Assembly: GCA_035568375.1 (NCBI GenBank)
Contig: DATMOG010000086.1
Location: 1 to 24,355, forward strand
Reading direction: 5' to 3'
DNA from: JACDET01 sp035568375
GTDB taxonomy: Bacteria > Patescibacteriota > Microgenomatia > Levybacterales > UBA12049
Length of the DNA stretch: 24,355 nt
Below the pieces are notes generated by a model, which was given only the letters and a program-made list of their open reading frames with translations, was not told the DNA's origin and did not search any database. This document shows, piece by piece, positions 6,140-14,157 of this stretch. Position 1 is the stretch's first letter. Each line of letters opens with the position of its first letter. The translations under genes and the position numbers were made by a program.

Positions 6140-7741
6140 ATGATGAAAGTATTCATTCATTTTTTCAAATCAATTGATAATTTTCTCACAAGCTGTATAG
6201 AGTATATCGAGTATCGTGTTAGAACCGGAAAATTTGTTGCTGATATACAATTGCTTCTCAAACGTAGTACATACACTTTTTTTAAATCAATAAAAAAAAC
6301 ATATTTTTTCCTCTTCCAATCAACATTCTCATTACGCTTTGTAAAGCTTACTCGCAAACTCGGGAAACCCCTTATGAAAATACCACTATTTGCAACGGTT
6401 ATATTACTGCTTGGAGACATGATAAAAATTCTTATCACATGTTATTCTGAAATTTTTATTGTATTTGCACTTACTTTTCCAACAAGTATCCTCTTACTCA
6501 ACTGGTTCCAGACTTCAATAATTACCTTTCTTATCGCGCTCATTCCTATACTACTTCTTAATATTTTCTGTATTTCTTCATTATATTATTGCATTGATCG
6601 TAGGGAGACAGGTGATCCCGTTTCAATCTGGAAAAGCTTTTTGGTAATCTTGCGGCATTTTAATTCGATTAGCTTCCCTCTCCTTACGGAAGCAGCCATT
6701 ATTTTAGAAACATTTGTAGTTTTTTTTATTGCTGCACTCGTTGTTAGATATTTTTTTGATTTTTTGCATATTTTTTGGAGTGGATCTATTATTTATTGGT
6801 TCATCATCATTTTTCTAGGAGCCTCACTGTTTCTAAGTCTTTTTATTCTCAGCATTATTATGTGTCAAGCATATTTCGCAGTCTTACTTGATCATATACC
6901 CTTTCAGCAAGCCCTGAGACACGGTAGAATGCGTCTTCAAGCGTCTCTTCCTTACTATCTATTCTATTATATCCTCCTCGCTCTATTTAGCATTCTCTTC
7001 ATCTGGAAGGCTATCATTGCTTATCTTTATCTTGGATTAACCGTCGGCCTCTTTTATGCCATTGCATTAGGTGTTTTCTTAGGATTTTTACTTCGAAGAA
7101 AATTTACTTTAAAATTCCGTACTCAAGAAGAAAACCTTTCTAGCAATCAAAAAACACATTATCTTTTTCTTATTATCATACTCTTTGGCTTCATTAATTA
7201 TTTACTGATAGCCTTCTTACTAATAAAAGACTACCAACAACTTCTGGCATTTATCCAACGACAGCAGAATAATTTTCTTGCATCGCAATCCGTAAAAATA
7301 TATGTAGATTCTTTCAATGGCTATTCGCTATCGTATCCACAAGGATGGAATCTTTACCACTGGAATACTAAATCTGTTACTTTTTACAATAACTATACAG
7401 GCACTATTACTGGAGGAACCTGGATGACAATCAATATATCAGCCTATACAGGAAATGCATTTGATCAACTCATTGGAGCCTCACCGGGTATTATTGTTTA
7501 TGACCCACAATCTAAAAATATTACAACAAAAATATCCAATACTACTGTTCAAGGATACGAAGCAGTGAACTATACCCTTATTAAACCTGGAGAGCCATAT
7601 ACACAATATGAAACACATTATCTCATTCATAAAAATAAGACTATTTATGATATCGCTTTTATTTCTCTCACAAATGATGTATCAGAGTATAACAGCACTC
7701 TTTTTCAAAATATCATCAACTCAGTTACCTTTTTAAAATAG
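6140..7741 (+). CDS. Polytopic membrane protein with C-terminal PsbP-like domain
   Basis: The 533-residue protein has a basic, amphipathic first 80 residues, then about six membrane segments (approximately 82-100, 105-145, 183-205, 216-250, 275-320) and another at about 340-363. The C-terminal 150 residues are outside the membrane and follow a PsbP/Mog1-like pattern: a linker, YVDSFNGYSLSYPQGWNLY (388-406), a beta-rich middle with VQGYEAVNYT, and the closing FQNIINSVTFLK. The domain shape is known from many secreted proteins of unclear role; the membrane part I cannot assign, although a stretch around QALRHGRMRLQASLPYYL resembles cytoplasmic helices of other integral-membrane families. The alpha/beta hydrolase gene follows 15 bases later, so the two may form an operon. 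Confidence 0.7.
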   Translation: MMKVFIHFFKSIDNFLTSCIEYIEYRVRTGKFVADIQLLLKRSTYTFFKSIKKTYFFLFQSTFSLRFVKLTRKLGKPLMKIPLFATVILLLGDMIKILITCYSEIFIVFALTFPTSILLLNWFQTSIITFLIALIPILLLNIFCISSLYYCIDRRETGDPVSIWKSFLVILRHFNSISFPLLTEAAIILETFVVFFIAALVVRYFFDFLHIFWSGSIIYWFIIIFLGASLFLSLFILSIIMCQAYFAVLLDHIPFQQALRHGRMRLQASLPYYLFYYILLALFSILFIWKAIIAYLYLGLTVGLFYAIALGVFLGFLLRRKFTLKFRTQEENLSSNQKTHYLFLIIILFGFINYLLIAFLLIKDYQQLLAFIQRQQNNFLASQSVKIYVDSFNGYSLSYPQGWNLYHWNTKSVTFYNNYTGTITGGTWMTINISAYTGNAFDQLIGASPGIIVYDPQSKNITTKISNTTVQGYEAVNYTLIKPGEPYTQYETHYLIHKNKTIYDIAFISLTNDVSEYNSTLFQNIINSVTFLK

Positions 7742-7756
7742 CATTCCATTATCATC

Positions 7757-8464
7757 ATGCCTTCAAATTACAAAAGAAAAATTACTATTACCAATACACA
7801 GAGTGATCCCATCGTTGGCATATTGCTCAAGCACAATACAACAAAGCCACTCCTTATTATCTGTCATGGCTATGGCAGTTCTATGGAACACCCTGCAATC
7901 AAAAAAATAAGCGAATCACTCTATATACGCGGTCATAACGTTTTTACCTTTAATTTCTCAAAAAGCGCACAAGCAACAGCCATTGAAGAACAAACAAAAG
8001 ATATCGAAAGTATTATAAAATACTTCATAGAATATAAAGGAGTTATGCTGCTTGCTGGAAGTTTTGGAGCCTTAAGCAGTTCAATAGCAGCATTACAATC
8101 AAAAAAGGTAAAAGGATTGATCACAATTAATGGATTTTTTGGAACACGACATTTAGGGATAACTTCCTTACGTCTTTATCTCCTTTACAAAGGTGCCTCA
8201 TTTTTTCTTCCTCGCTATAAACATTCCTGGCAGTTTCTAAAAAAAGCATATCAGCCAAGACATATCAAAATACCCGTTCTTGTAATTCATTCATCTACAG
8301 ATTCCATAGTCTTTATAAAACAATCACAGCTTTTCTACAACTCACTAAGTGGACAAAAAACATTCTATACATTAACCAATGCAGATCATCATCTTACAGC
8401 TGAACAAAGCGTCTTGGAGGTAGTTGAAGCAATCAACAAATGGTTACGAACAATTATCGTGTAG
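7757..8464 (+). CDS. Alpha/beta hydrolase
   Basis: The 235-residue protein has the alpha/beta hydrolase order: oxyanion-loop HGYGSS (37-42), nucleophile elbow AGSFGA with Ser102, acid Asp182 in VIHSSTDS, and His211 in NADHHLT. The position two before the nucleophile is Ala instead of the usual Gly, which occurs in the superfamily. No signal peptide, so it is cytoplasmic. It is closest in style to small serine esterases, lipases and acyl-peptidase-like hydrolases; the substrate cannot be read from sequence. It follows the PsbP-like membrane protein gene by 15 bases. Its last 11 bases overlap the end of the convergent GT39 gene, so both share their 3' end region. Confidence 0.85.
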   Translation: MPSNYKRKITITNTQSDPIVGILLKHNTTKPLLIICHGYGSSMEHPAIKKISESLYIRGHNVFTFNFSKSAQATAIEEQTKDIESIIKYFIEYKGVMLLAGSFGALSSSIAALQSKKVKGLITINGFFGTRHLGITSLRLYLLYKGASFFLPRYKHSWQFLKKAYQPRHIKIPVLVIHSSTDSIVFIKQSQLFYNSLSGQKTFYTLTNADHHLTAEQSVLEVVEAINKWLRTIIV

Positions 8465-10016
8465 TCGTATGAATCACTACGTGTACCATTTTATATACTT
8501 TCACCACTGAAACATCCCAATTCTTCCAGACAGTTGCTTGTCCAAACCCTGCGACCTCCCAAAGAGAGTTGCCAAGCGGTTTACATTTAATATCCTCACA
8601 AACTATCATCAGTTGATCAGTAACTGTTTTTCTTTGCGGATCGACCATCGAATTTTCAATTGTTACTGGTGCATGATTCAAAATTGTTAAATAATAGATA
8701 TATGCATAGTCAGAATTGCCATTACCTGCTGAAAGAAGGGCAAAATTAAATGGTTGCTTATCTGTTTGGGAGATAACAAATTTTGAAATTTCTTCAGTCT
8801 GTGCTTTTTGTCTATTCGGTTCATATTGGAATGGTTGAAAATAGAGATTATACCCAAAAATACCGATAAATAAAAACGCACCTAAAGCAATGCCATATTG
8901 TAATGCTCCTTTTTTTAACTCAATAGCTTGTCCAATTAGGTTTGCAATTAGTAAAAAAGGTAACGGAAACATAAAAACCAAATAATAATCATAAATCGGT
9001 TTTTTATATAGACCAAATAATAGGACTCCTAAAACAAGCCAAACTGATAGAAGAATCACAACAAATTTATTTTTATTGCGAAACAAAGTTACCATTGATG
9101 CAATGGCAAAAATAATGATAAGTAGCCCAAACAACTGCAGTTGGAGCAACGAATACCCATGAGTGAGATCAAAAGATGGATAATGAAATATAAGATGGCC
9201 ATATAATCGGAAAAACACATCGACGATTGGTTGGTAAAAAGCGTGATAGGTAGCGTACTGTCCACTTGTTGTATCTGTAGTGATAAAACTAATAATTGTT
9301 TGGGTATTGGGGAAGCCATGTCTTACTTCAAATGCAAGAAAGGGAGAATACCCTATGATAAAACCAACAAATATCTCCAAATAGTACATAAGTAACGGTA
9401 AAATCTGAATCTTATTATTAAGAAACCATTGCATGAGAAATAATGAGATAGCAACAATCACAGCAAGAAATAATGCAATATAATGCAACTGAATACAAAT
9501 ACCTAACAAGAGACCAACAAGGAGATAATATTTCCACGAACGGACGCTGGTAACAGCTTTATAGAGAAGATACAATGTCAATAATGCAAAGAAAGGAACC
9601 ACATTTGGATTCCATGAAGAATGAGAATAGGTAATGACCACAGGCGAAACAGCGTATAGAGCAGCCGCAATAAGTCCTGTCTTTCTATCAAAAAAATTAC
9701 TACCAACAAGATAGATAAGCCATACGGTCGCAACTCCCATTAATGCTACCATTACTGCAGGACCAACAGGATCATACTGAAACAACCATAAAAATGGCGC
9801 CATCATATAATAATAAATTGGCCCAGTAAAAAAATTACCAGCTGAAGCCCGAGGTCCAAGGAGGGTGAAATGACCTTGCAAGATATCTCTTGCAACAAGT
9901 ACATCACGACCTTCATCCCCTAGGAATGTCATATAATCCGAGATCATATACAAACGCATAAAAGCAGCGAGGAAAAGAATAAGAGTAAGCAAAATTAATG
10001 CAGTCTTTTTACTCAT
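8454..10016 (-). CDS. GT39-type membrane glycosyltransferase
   Basis: The 520-residue protein has about 10-12 membrane segments and the hallmark of the PMT/ArnT superfamily (GT-C fold): after the first span comes the acidic loop FLGDEGRDVLVARDIL, with D34-E35 and D38 in place of the catalytic Asp/Glu. A TGPIYYYMMAPFLWL loop and YSHSSWNPNVVPFF further support the family. Such enzymes move a sugar from a polyprenyl-phosphate carrier to protein or glycan acceptors on the outer side of the membrane. The C-terminal 130 residues form an outside domain. It lies 2 bases after the DPM1-GtrA gene, which could make and flip the carrier-linked sugar it uses. The acceptor is unknown. Confidence 0.87.
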   Translation of the reverse strand: MSKKTALILLTLILFLAAFMRLYMISDYMTFLGDEGRDVLVARDILQGHFTLLGPRASAGNFFTGPIYYYMMAPFLWLFQYDPVGPAVMVALMGVATVWLIYLVGSNFFDRKTGLIAAALYAVSPVVITYSHSSWNPNVVPFFALLTLYLLYKAVTSVRSWKYYLLVGLLLGICIQLHYIALFLAVIVAISLFLMQWFLNNKIQILPLLMYYLEIFVGFIIGYSPFLAFEVRHGFPNTQTIISFITTDTTSGQYATYHAFYQPIVDVFFRLYGHLIFHYPSFDLTHGYSLLQLQLFGLLIIIFAIASMVTLFRNKNKFVVILLSVWLVLGVLLFGLYKKPIYDYYLVFMFPLPFLLIANLIGQAIELKKGALQYGIALGAFLFIGIFGYNLYFQPFQYEPNRQKAQTEEISKFVISQTDKQPFNFALLSAGNGNSDYAYIYYLTILNHAPVTIENSMVDPQRKTVTDQLMIVCEDIKCKPLGNSLWEVAGFGQATVWKNWDVSVVKVYKMVHVVIHTTTR

Positions 10017-10018
10017 AC

Positions 10019-11182
10019 TTAATTATCGTGTTTCTTTAAATAATGTGTTTTCCATATTACCTTATTATATATTACATAATTTAACGGAATAACAAGAAAA
10101 ATAATTGTCGGGAAGAGAATAGCAATTGAAGTGGGAAGTGATGTACTAAAAAATTGTATCTTTTCTCCCCAAATTGTAACTGCTAAATAAACTACCAGCC
10201 CTTGAATACCAATTGATGCTAAAGAAGCAACGTTGAATTTCAATAATCGTATGATAAAGCTGCCCTGTTCTGTAATTGATTTCGTATCACTAAATGTCCA
10301 CATATTATTTGCAAAAAAATTCCATAAAATAGCTATTTCTCCCCCAACCATCGCGGCAATAAATTGTTTGGCACCTAAAACTATTGCAGCATAAACAGTA
10401 AAAAATTGCAGCACAAACCCTGTTCCTCCAACTAACAAAAATTTAATAAACCGTTTGCGATCCTCCAATGCTAAACGGAGTACAATATAAAATGATTCAA
10501 ACTGATCTTTTACATGAATTTTACTTTTGCCACTCTCACGCTCATAAAAGACAATCGGAACTTCTGTAACTGTTGCCTTAAGCTTCACAATGTCGTGAAG
10601 CATTTGAATTTTATATGAAAAATTTTTTGATAATAAATGCTCTAGATCAATTCGTTTCAAAAATGATGTTTTCGTAAGCTTAAAACCTGATGTCATGTCA
10701 TGAATCTTGAAATTTAACCAAGCAATACGGATAAAGAGACTTCCATAAACACTTAAAATCTTCCGATCAATGCCCCATTCCTTAGGAATCGAACCACCTG
10801 AGATATAACGGCTACCGATGACATAGTCAGCGCCCTCATTCATTGCGTTAATCAATCGTGGAATATCATGAGGGTCATGTTGAAAATCAGAATCAAATTC
10901 CATTACCGCATCTGCGTTCATACTTTCCATGGCATATTTCATCCCACGAACATAGGCAAGTCCAAGTCCTTTTTTCTCACCAGTAAGCAATTCTATATTC
11001 TGCCATTTTTTCTTAAAATCTTTAACAACAGCACCTGTACCATCAGGAGATTTATCATCAACAATGAGGATAAATAATTTGTGATTTTTAATTTTTGGAA
11101 ACACATCGTTTTCCAAAAGAGGAATCATTTTTTCAATGTTTGTTCGTTCGTTATAAGTAGGTGTAATAATAACAATTTTCAT
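10019..11182 (-). CDS. DPM1-like GT2 glycosyltransferase fused to GtrA domain
   Basis: Residues 1-240 are a GT2 domain like dolichol/polyprenol-phosphate mannose synthase: TPTYNER at the start, VDDKSPDGTG (41-50), GLGLAYVRG (72-80), the metal-binding DSD (97-99) followed by FQHDP, and SGFKLTKTSFL. Residues 245-375 form a GtrA domain with four membrane spans, including FLLVGGTGFVLQF and ILWNFFANNMWTF. The enzyme should attach a sugar from a nucleotide donor to polyprenyl phosphate; GtrA domains are thought to anchor or flip that lipid. The gene lies 16 bases downstream of the decarboxylase-like gene and 2 bases upstream of the GT39 gene, so the three are one transcription unit. Which sugar is used is not shown. 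Confidence 0.93.
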   Translation of the reverse strand: MKIVIITPTYNERTNIEKMIPLLENDVFPKIKNHKLFILIVDDKSPDGTGAVVKDFKKKWQNIELLTGEKKGLGLAYVRGMKYAMESMNADAVMEFDSDFQHDPHDIPRLINAMNEGADYVIGSRYISGGSIPKEWGIDRKILSVYGSLFIRIAWLNFKIHDMTSGFKLTKTSFLKRIDLEHLLSKNFSYKIQMLHDIVKLKATVTEVPIVFYERESGKSKIHVKDQFESFYIVLRLALEDRKRFIKFLLVGGTGFVLQFFTVYAAIVLGAKQFIAAMVGGEIAILWNFFANNMWTFSDTKSITEQGSFIIRLLKFNVASLASIGIQGLVVYLAVTIWGEKIQFFSTSLPTSIAILFPTIIFLVIPLNYVIYNKVIWKTHYLKKHDN

Positions 11183-11198
11183 TTCGTAAACACGTATA

Positions 11199-12152
11199 TC
11201 AAGCTTGTTTATAAAACGTAATCATCTTTTGTAAGCCTTCTTCTAATGAAATTTTCGGCTCCCAATCAAGCAATTCTTTTGCTTTGGTTATATCAGCCCG
11301 TCTACGAAGCGGATCATCTTCAGGTAATTCTTCACTTGTAACAATCTCACTGGAGCTATTAGTTAATTTTTTCACCATCTGTGCATATTCTGTTACTGTA
11401 TGTTCATAAGGTGATCCAATATTGACAATTGCTTCCTTCGTATTTTCTCTAAACATTAATCGAATCAATCCCTCAACTGTATCTGAGATATAACAAAGCG
11501 AACGCGTTTGTGTTCCATCACCATACACAGTAATTGTTTCATTTACAAGTGCTTCAGAAATAAAAATACTGATCATACGCATATCTGCTATATTCATACG
11601 AGGTCCATATGTATTAAAGATACGAGCAATACGTGCATCTACTCCCTTATCTCGCCAAAAGTAAGAAACCAAAGTCTCACCAAATCGCTTCGCTTCATCA
11701 TAGACAGATCGGGGACCAGTGGTAGATACATTACCTCGGTATGTTTCTTTTTGCGGATGCTCAAGCGGGTCTCCATAAACTTCAGATGTAGAGGTAAAAA
11801 GAAACTTTGCTTTTTGCATATGTGCAAACTCCAACATATGCAATGTACCAACGGTATTTACCATCATTGTCTCCATAGGTAATGTATGGTAGCTAATAGC
11901 ACTATGATGATTAGGTGAGGCAGGAGAAGCAAGATGAAACACATATTCTGCCTGAAGATTTTTGGGAAGAGGAGTTATTACATCATGTTTAATAAGCTGA
12001 AAACGAGGATTATCCCTAAGATGTGCAATATTCTCTTCAGAACTGGTCAAAAAATTATCAATACAAATAACTTCATGCTCAAGTGAAACCAATGCATCAC
12101 AAAGATGAGAACCAATAAATCCCGCCCCGCCGGTCACAATTACTTTTGCCAT
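11199..12152 (-). CDS. UDP-glucuronate decarboxylase-like SDR (UDP-xylose synthase type)
   Basis: The 317-residue extended SDR has the NAD-binding motif TGGAGFIGSH (7-16), HLASPASP (73-80), TSTSEVYGDPLEHP (120-133), and the YxxxK pair Y151 and K155 in GPRSVYDEAKRFGE. The HLASPASP, EVYGDP and NVSTTGPRSVYDE strings are characteristic of UDP-glucuronate decarboxylases (UXS), which turn UDP-glucuronate into UDP-xylose by oxidation, decarboxylation and reduction. E124 fits the catalytic Glu of the family. The presence of UDP-glucose dehydrogenase in the same block supplies the substrate. A dTDP-glucose dehydratase-like or other epimerase role is less likely but not excluded. A leaderless promoter lies directly upstream (12159-12164). 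Confidence 0.85.
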   Translation of the reverse strand: MAKVIVTGGAGFIGSHLCDALVSLEHEVICIDNFLTSSEENIAHLRDNPRFQLIKHDVITPLPKNLQAEYVFHLASPASPNHHSAISYHTLPMETMMVNTVGTLHMLEFAHMQKAKFLFTSTSEVYGDPLEHPQKETYRGNVSTTGPRSVYDEAKRFGETLVSYFWRDKGVDARIARIFNTYGPRMNIADMRMISIFISEALVNETITVYGDGTQTRSLCYISDTVEGLIRLMFRENTKEAIVNIGSPYEHTVTEYAQMVKKLTNSSSEIVTSEELPEDDPLRRRADITKAKELLDWEPKISLEEGLQKMITFYKQA

Positions 12153-12158
12153 ATCAGT

Positions 12159-12164
12159 ATAATA
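12159..12164 (-). promoter_or_regulatory. -10 box of the decarboxylase-like gene, predicted leaderless
   Basis: On the minus strand TATTAT is followed by six bases (ACTGAT) and then the ATG at 12152. This is the same box-N6-ATG geometry as at 156-170 and 19498-19512. It would allow the last three genes of the minus-strand block to be expressed apart from ugd-rmd-gmd. Confidence 0.5.
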
Positions 12165-12206
12165 CTAAAGAAGAAGAATTATTGGAAGAGTAAAGTTACA
12201 AATAAC

Positions 12207-13178
12207 TTATTGCTTCTTTTCTCGCTCAATGTCTGCATCTACCATCATTGACACCAATTCTTTAAAACTTGTCTTTGGTTCCCACCCGAGAATATTCTTT
12301 GCCTTGCTATAATCACCAATTAAATAGTCAACTTCTGCTGGGCGGAGATACTTAGGATCATCTGACACAACATATTTTTGCCAATCGGTAATGCCTACTT
12401 GTGCAAACGCAAGTTCAACAAATTCACGAACGGAGTGTGTTTCACCTGTAGCAACAACATAATCATCAGGCTTATCTTGTTGCACCATTAGCCACATTGC
12501 TGCAACATAATCTCCTGCAAATCCCCAATCCCGTTTGGCATCAAGATTCCCTAATGCTAATTTTTGTTGTTTACCTAAACTTATTCGTGCAACTGCATGT
12601 GCTATTTTTCTCGTTACAAATTCAATTCCTCGACGAGGAGATTCATGATTAAAGAGTATTCCGTTACATGCGAAAATATCATAGCTTTCACGATAATTAA
12701 GCGTTAAGTAATGTCCATATACCTTAGCAACGCCATAGGGACTTCGAGGATGGAAGCGGGTTGTTTCTTTTTGTGGTGTTTCAACTACTTTTCCAAACAT
12801 TTCAGAACTTGATGCCTGGTAAAATTTAATTTTGGGATTAACATTTCTGATCGCTTCAAGAACTCGAGTCACACCAAGAGCAGTGAATTCACCTGTCAAA
12901 ACTGGCTGATCAAAAGATGCTTTAACAAAGGATTGAGCAGCAAGGTTATATACTTCATCAGGTTCTGATTGTTCAATAGCCTCAGTAAGCGAGGTTTGAT
13001 CCAAAAGGTCAGCTGAAAGCAGTTCTACTTTATCCTGGAGTTGACGGATATTCTCCATATTTGGAGTACTCAATCTACGAACAGTACCGTATACTTTATA
13101 TCCTTTCTTAAGAAGAAATTCTGCCAAATAGGAGCCATCTTGTCCGGTAATACCTGTAATGAGTGCATGTTTTTGCAT
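12207..13178 (-). CDS. gmd: GDP-mannose 4,6-dehydratase
   Basis: This enzyme makes GDP-4-keto-6-deoxy-D-mannose, the precursor of GDP-rhamnose and GDP-fucose. The 323-residue protein has GITGQDGSYLAEFL near its start, the SSSEMFGK catalytic stretch, SPYGVAKVYGH with the YxxxK pair, and the family signature LFNHESPRRGIEFVTRKI. GNLDAKRDWGFAGDYV is also typical. I chose the ATG at 13178, giving MQKHALITG, over an in-frame TTG two codons upstream because it matches the family N-terminus. It is slightly shorter than many GMDs (345-370). The gene starts 19 bases after the reductase gene that uses its product. Confidence 0.96.
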   Translation of the reverse strand: MQKHALITGITGQDGSYLAEFLLKKGYKVYGTVRRLSTPNMENIRQLQDKVELLSADLLDQTSLTEAIEQSEPDEVYNLAAQSFVKASFDQPVLTGEFTALGVTRVLEAIRNVNPKIKFYQASSSEMFGKVVETPQKETTRFHPRSPYGVAKVYGHYLTLNYRESYDIFACNGILFNHESPRRGIEFVTRKIAHAVARISLGKQQKLALGNLDAKRDWGFAGDYVAAMWLMVQQDKPDDYVVATGETHSVREFVELAFAQVGITDWQKYVVSDDPKYLRPAEVDYLIGDYSKAKNILGWEPKTSFKELVSMMVDADIEREKKQ

Positions 13179-13197
13179 AGGCAATAATTAACCCATT

Positions 13198-14157
13198 TTA
13201 TACTACTTTTCGCCAATAGTCTAGTATATCTTGTAAGGTTTTTTCAAAAGATATTGATGGCTGCCAATTGGTAAGTTTATGAAATTTACTGCTATCACAA
13301 ACGATCTCCGGAACATCAATCGGCCGGAATCGAGCAGGGTCACTCTTCACGGTAATTTTTTCTGACGAGAAAGAAAGCAATATGTCCAAAATCTCCTTAA
13401 TTTTCTGGGATTTTCCCGAACCGATATTGTATACATCTCCTGATTTACCTTTCTGTAAAGCAAGTTCATACGCCTTCACAATATCACGAACATCAGTAAA
13501 ATCACGCTTTACATCAAGATTACCAACAGAGATGACAGAATCTTGTTTTCCTGCTTCAATCTCAGCAATTTGTTTGGCAAAATCAGCAACTACAAACCCT
13601 TCTCGTTGACCAGGACCAATATGATTAAAAGGACGCATTCGAACAATATCGAGATTATATGCAAGATAATACTGTAAACTTAAAAAATCCTGGGAAAGTT
13701 TTGATACAGCATAAGGGGTCGCCGGCCTAAAGGGGGTATTCTCATCAACCGGAATATCCTCTGGCCTAATAAGGCCATACATCTCCCCTGTCGAAATAAT
13801 CAGTACTCGTATATTTTGAAGCTTATGTTTTCGCAAAGCATCAAGTATTGAAAATGCTGATACAATATTATTGGTTAATGTCTCAACAGGAATTGAAAAA
13901 CTTTTCAAAGGTGATGACTGCGCAGCAAGATGACAGATATAATCAGGCTTTTCAGAAAGAATCAATTCTTCAACTGCATCAATAGTATTGAGATCTACCT
14001 TCTTAAGCACTATCTGGTCTTTAATATTCTCAACTACTTCTAAACTAGATTCAGAGCGATACGTGCCAACAATAGTATATGCGTTTTGGGAAAGAAGGTG
14101 CGTTGCAAAGTGTTTACCGACAAAACCAGTGATACCCGTAATAAGAATTTTTTTCAT
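13198..14157 (-). CDS. rmd: GDP-4-dehydro-6-deoxy-D-mannose reductase
   Basis: RMD reduces the product of GMD to GDP-D-rhamnose. The 319-residue SDR has TGITGFVGKH at 7-16, CHLAAQSSP, ISTGEMYG, TPYAVSKLSQDF with the YxxxK pair, and the strings RPFNHIGPGQ, FAKQIAEIEAGK, VGNLDVKRDFTDVRDIV that are typical of RMD and not of GDP-fucose synthases. The ATG overlaps the TGA of ugd (ATGA, 14154-14157), so it is translationally coupled to it. With gmd directly downstream, the pair is a complete route from GDP-mannose to GDP-D-rhamnose. A plain epimerase is the only reasonable alternative. Confidence 0.9.
   Translation of the reverse strand: MKKILITGITGFVGKHFATHLLSQNAYTIVGTYRSESSLEVVENIKDQIVLKKVDLNTIDAVEELILSEKPDYICHLAAQSSPLKSFSIPVETLTNNIVSAFSILDALRKHKLQNIRVLIISTGEMYGLIRPEDIPVDENTPFRPATPYAVSKLSQDFLSLQYYLAYNLDIVRMRPFNHIGPGQREGFVVADFAKQIAEIEAGKQDSVISVGNLDVKRDFTDVRDIVKAYELALQKGKSGDVYNIGSGKSQKIKEILDILLSFSSEKITVKSDPARFRPIDVPEIVCDSSKFHKLTNWQPSISFEKTLQDILDYWRKVV

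Noticed and set aside
5928..6160. Two minus-strand frames of 60 codons across the DUF5679 3' region
   Set aside because: They cover the terminator and promoter of the plus-strand genes, overlap each other in different frames and show no recognisable domain.
8459..8485. Imperfect inverted repeat (GTAGT/ACTAC) at the convergent gene junction, considered as a terminator
   Set aside because: The stem is only 5 bp with a 10-base loop, and no T-run follows on either strand.
13179..13184. TTG start two codons before the gmd ATG
   Set aside because: The ATG at 13178 fits the family N-terminus, and no Shine-Dalgarno favours the TTG.
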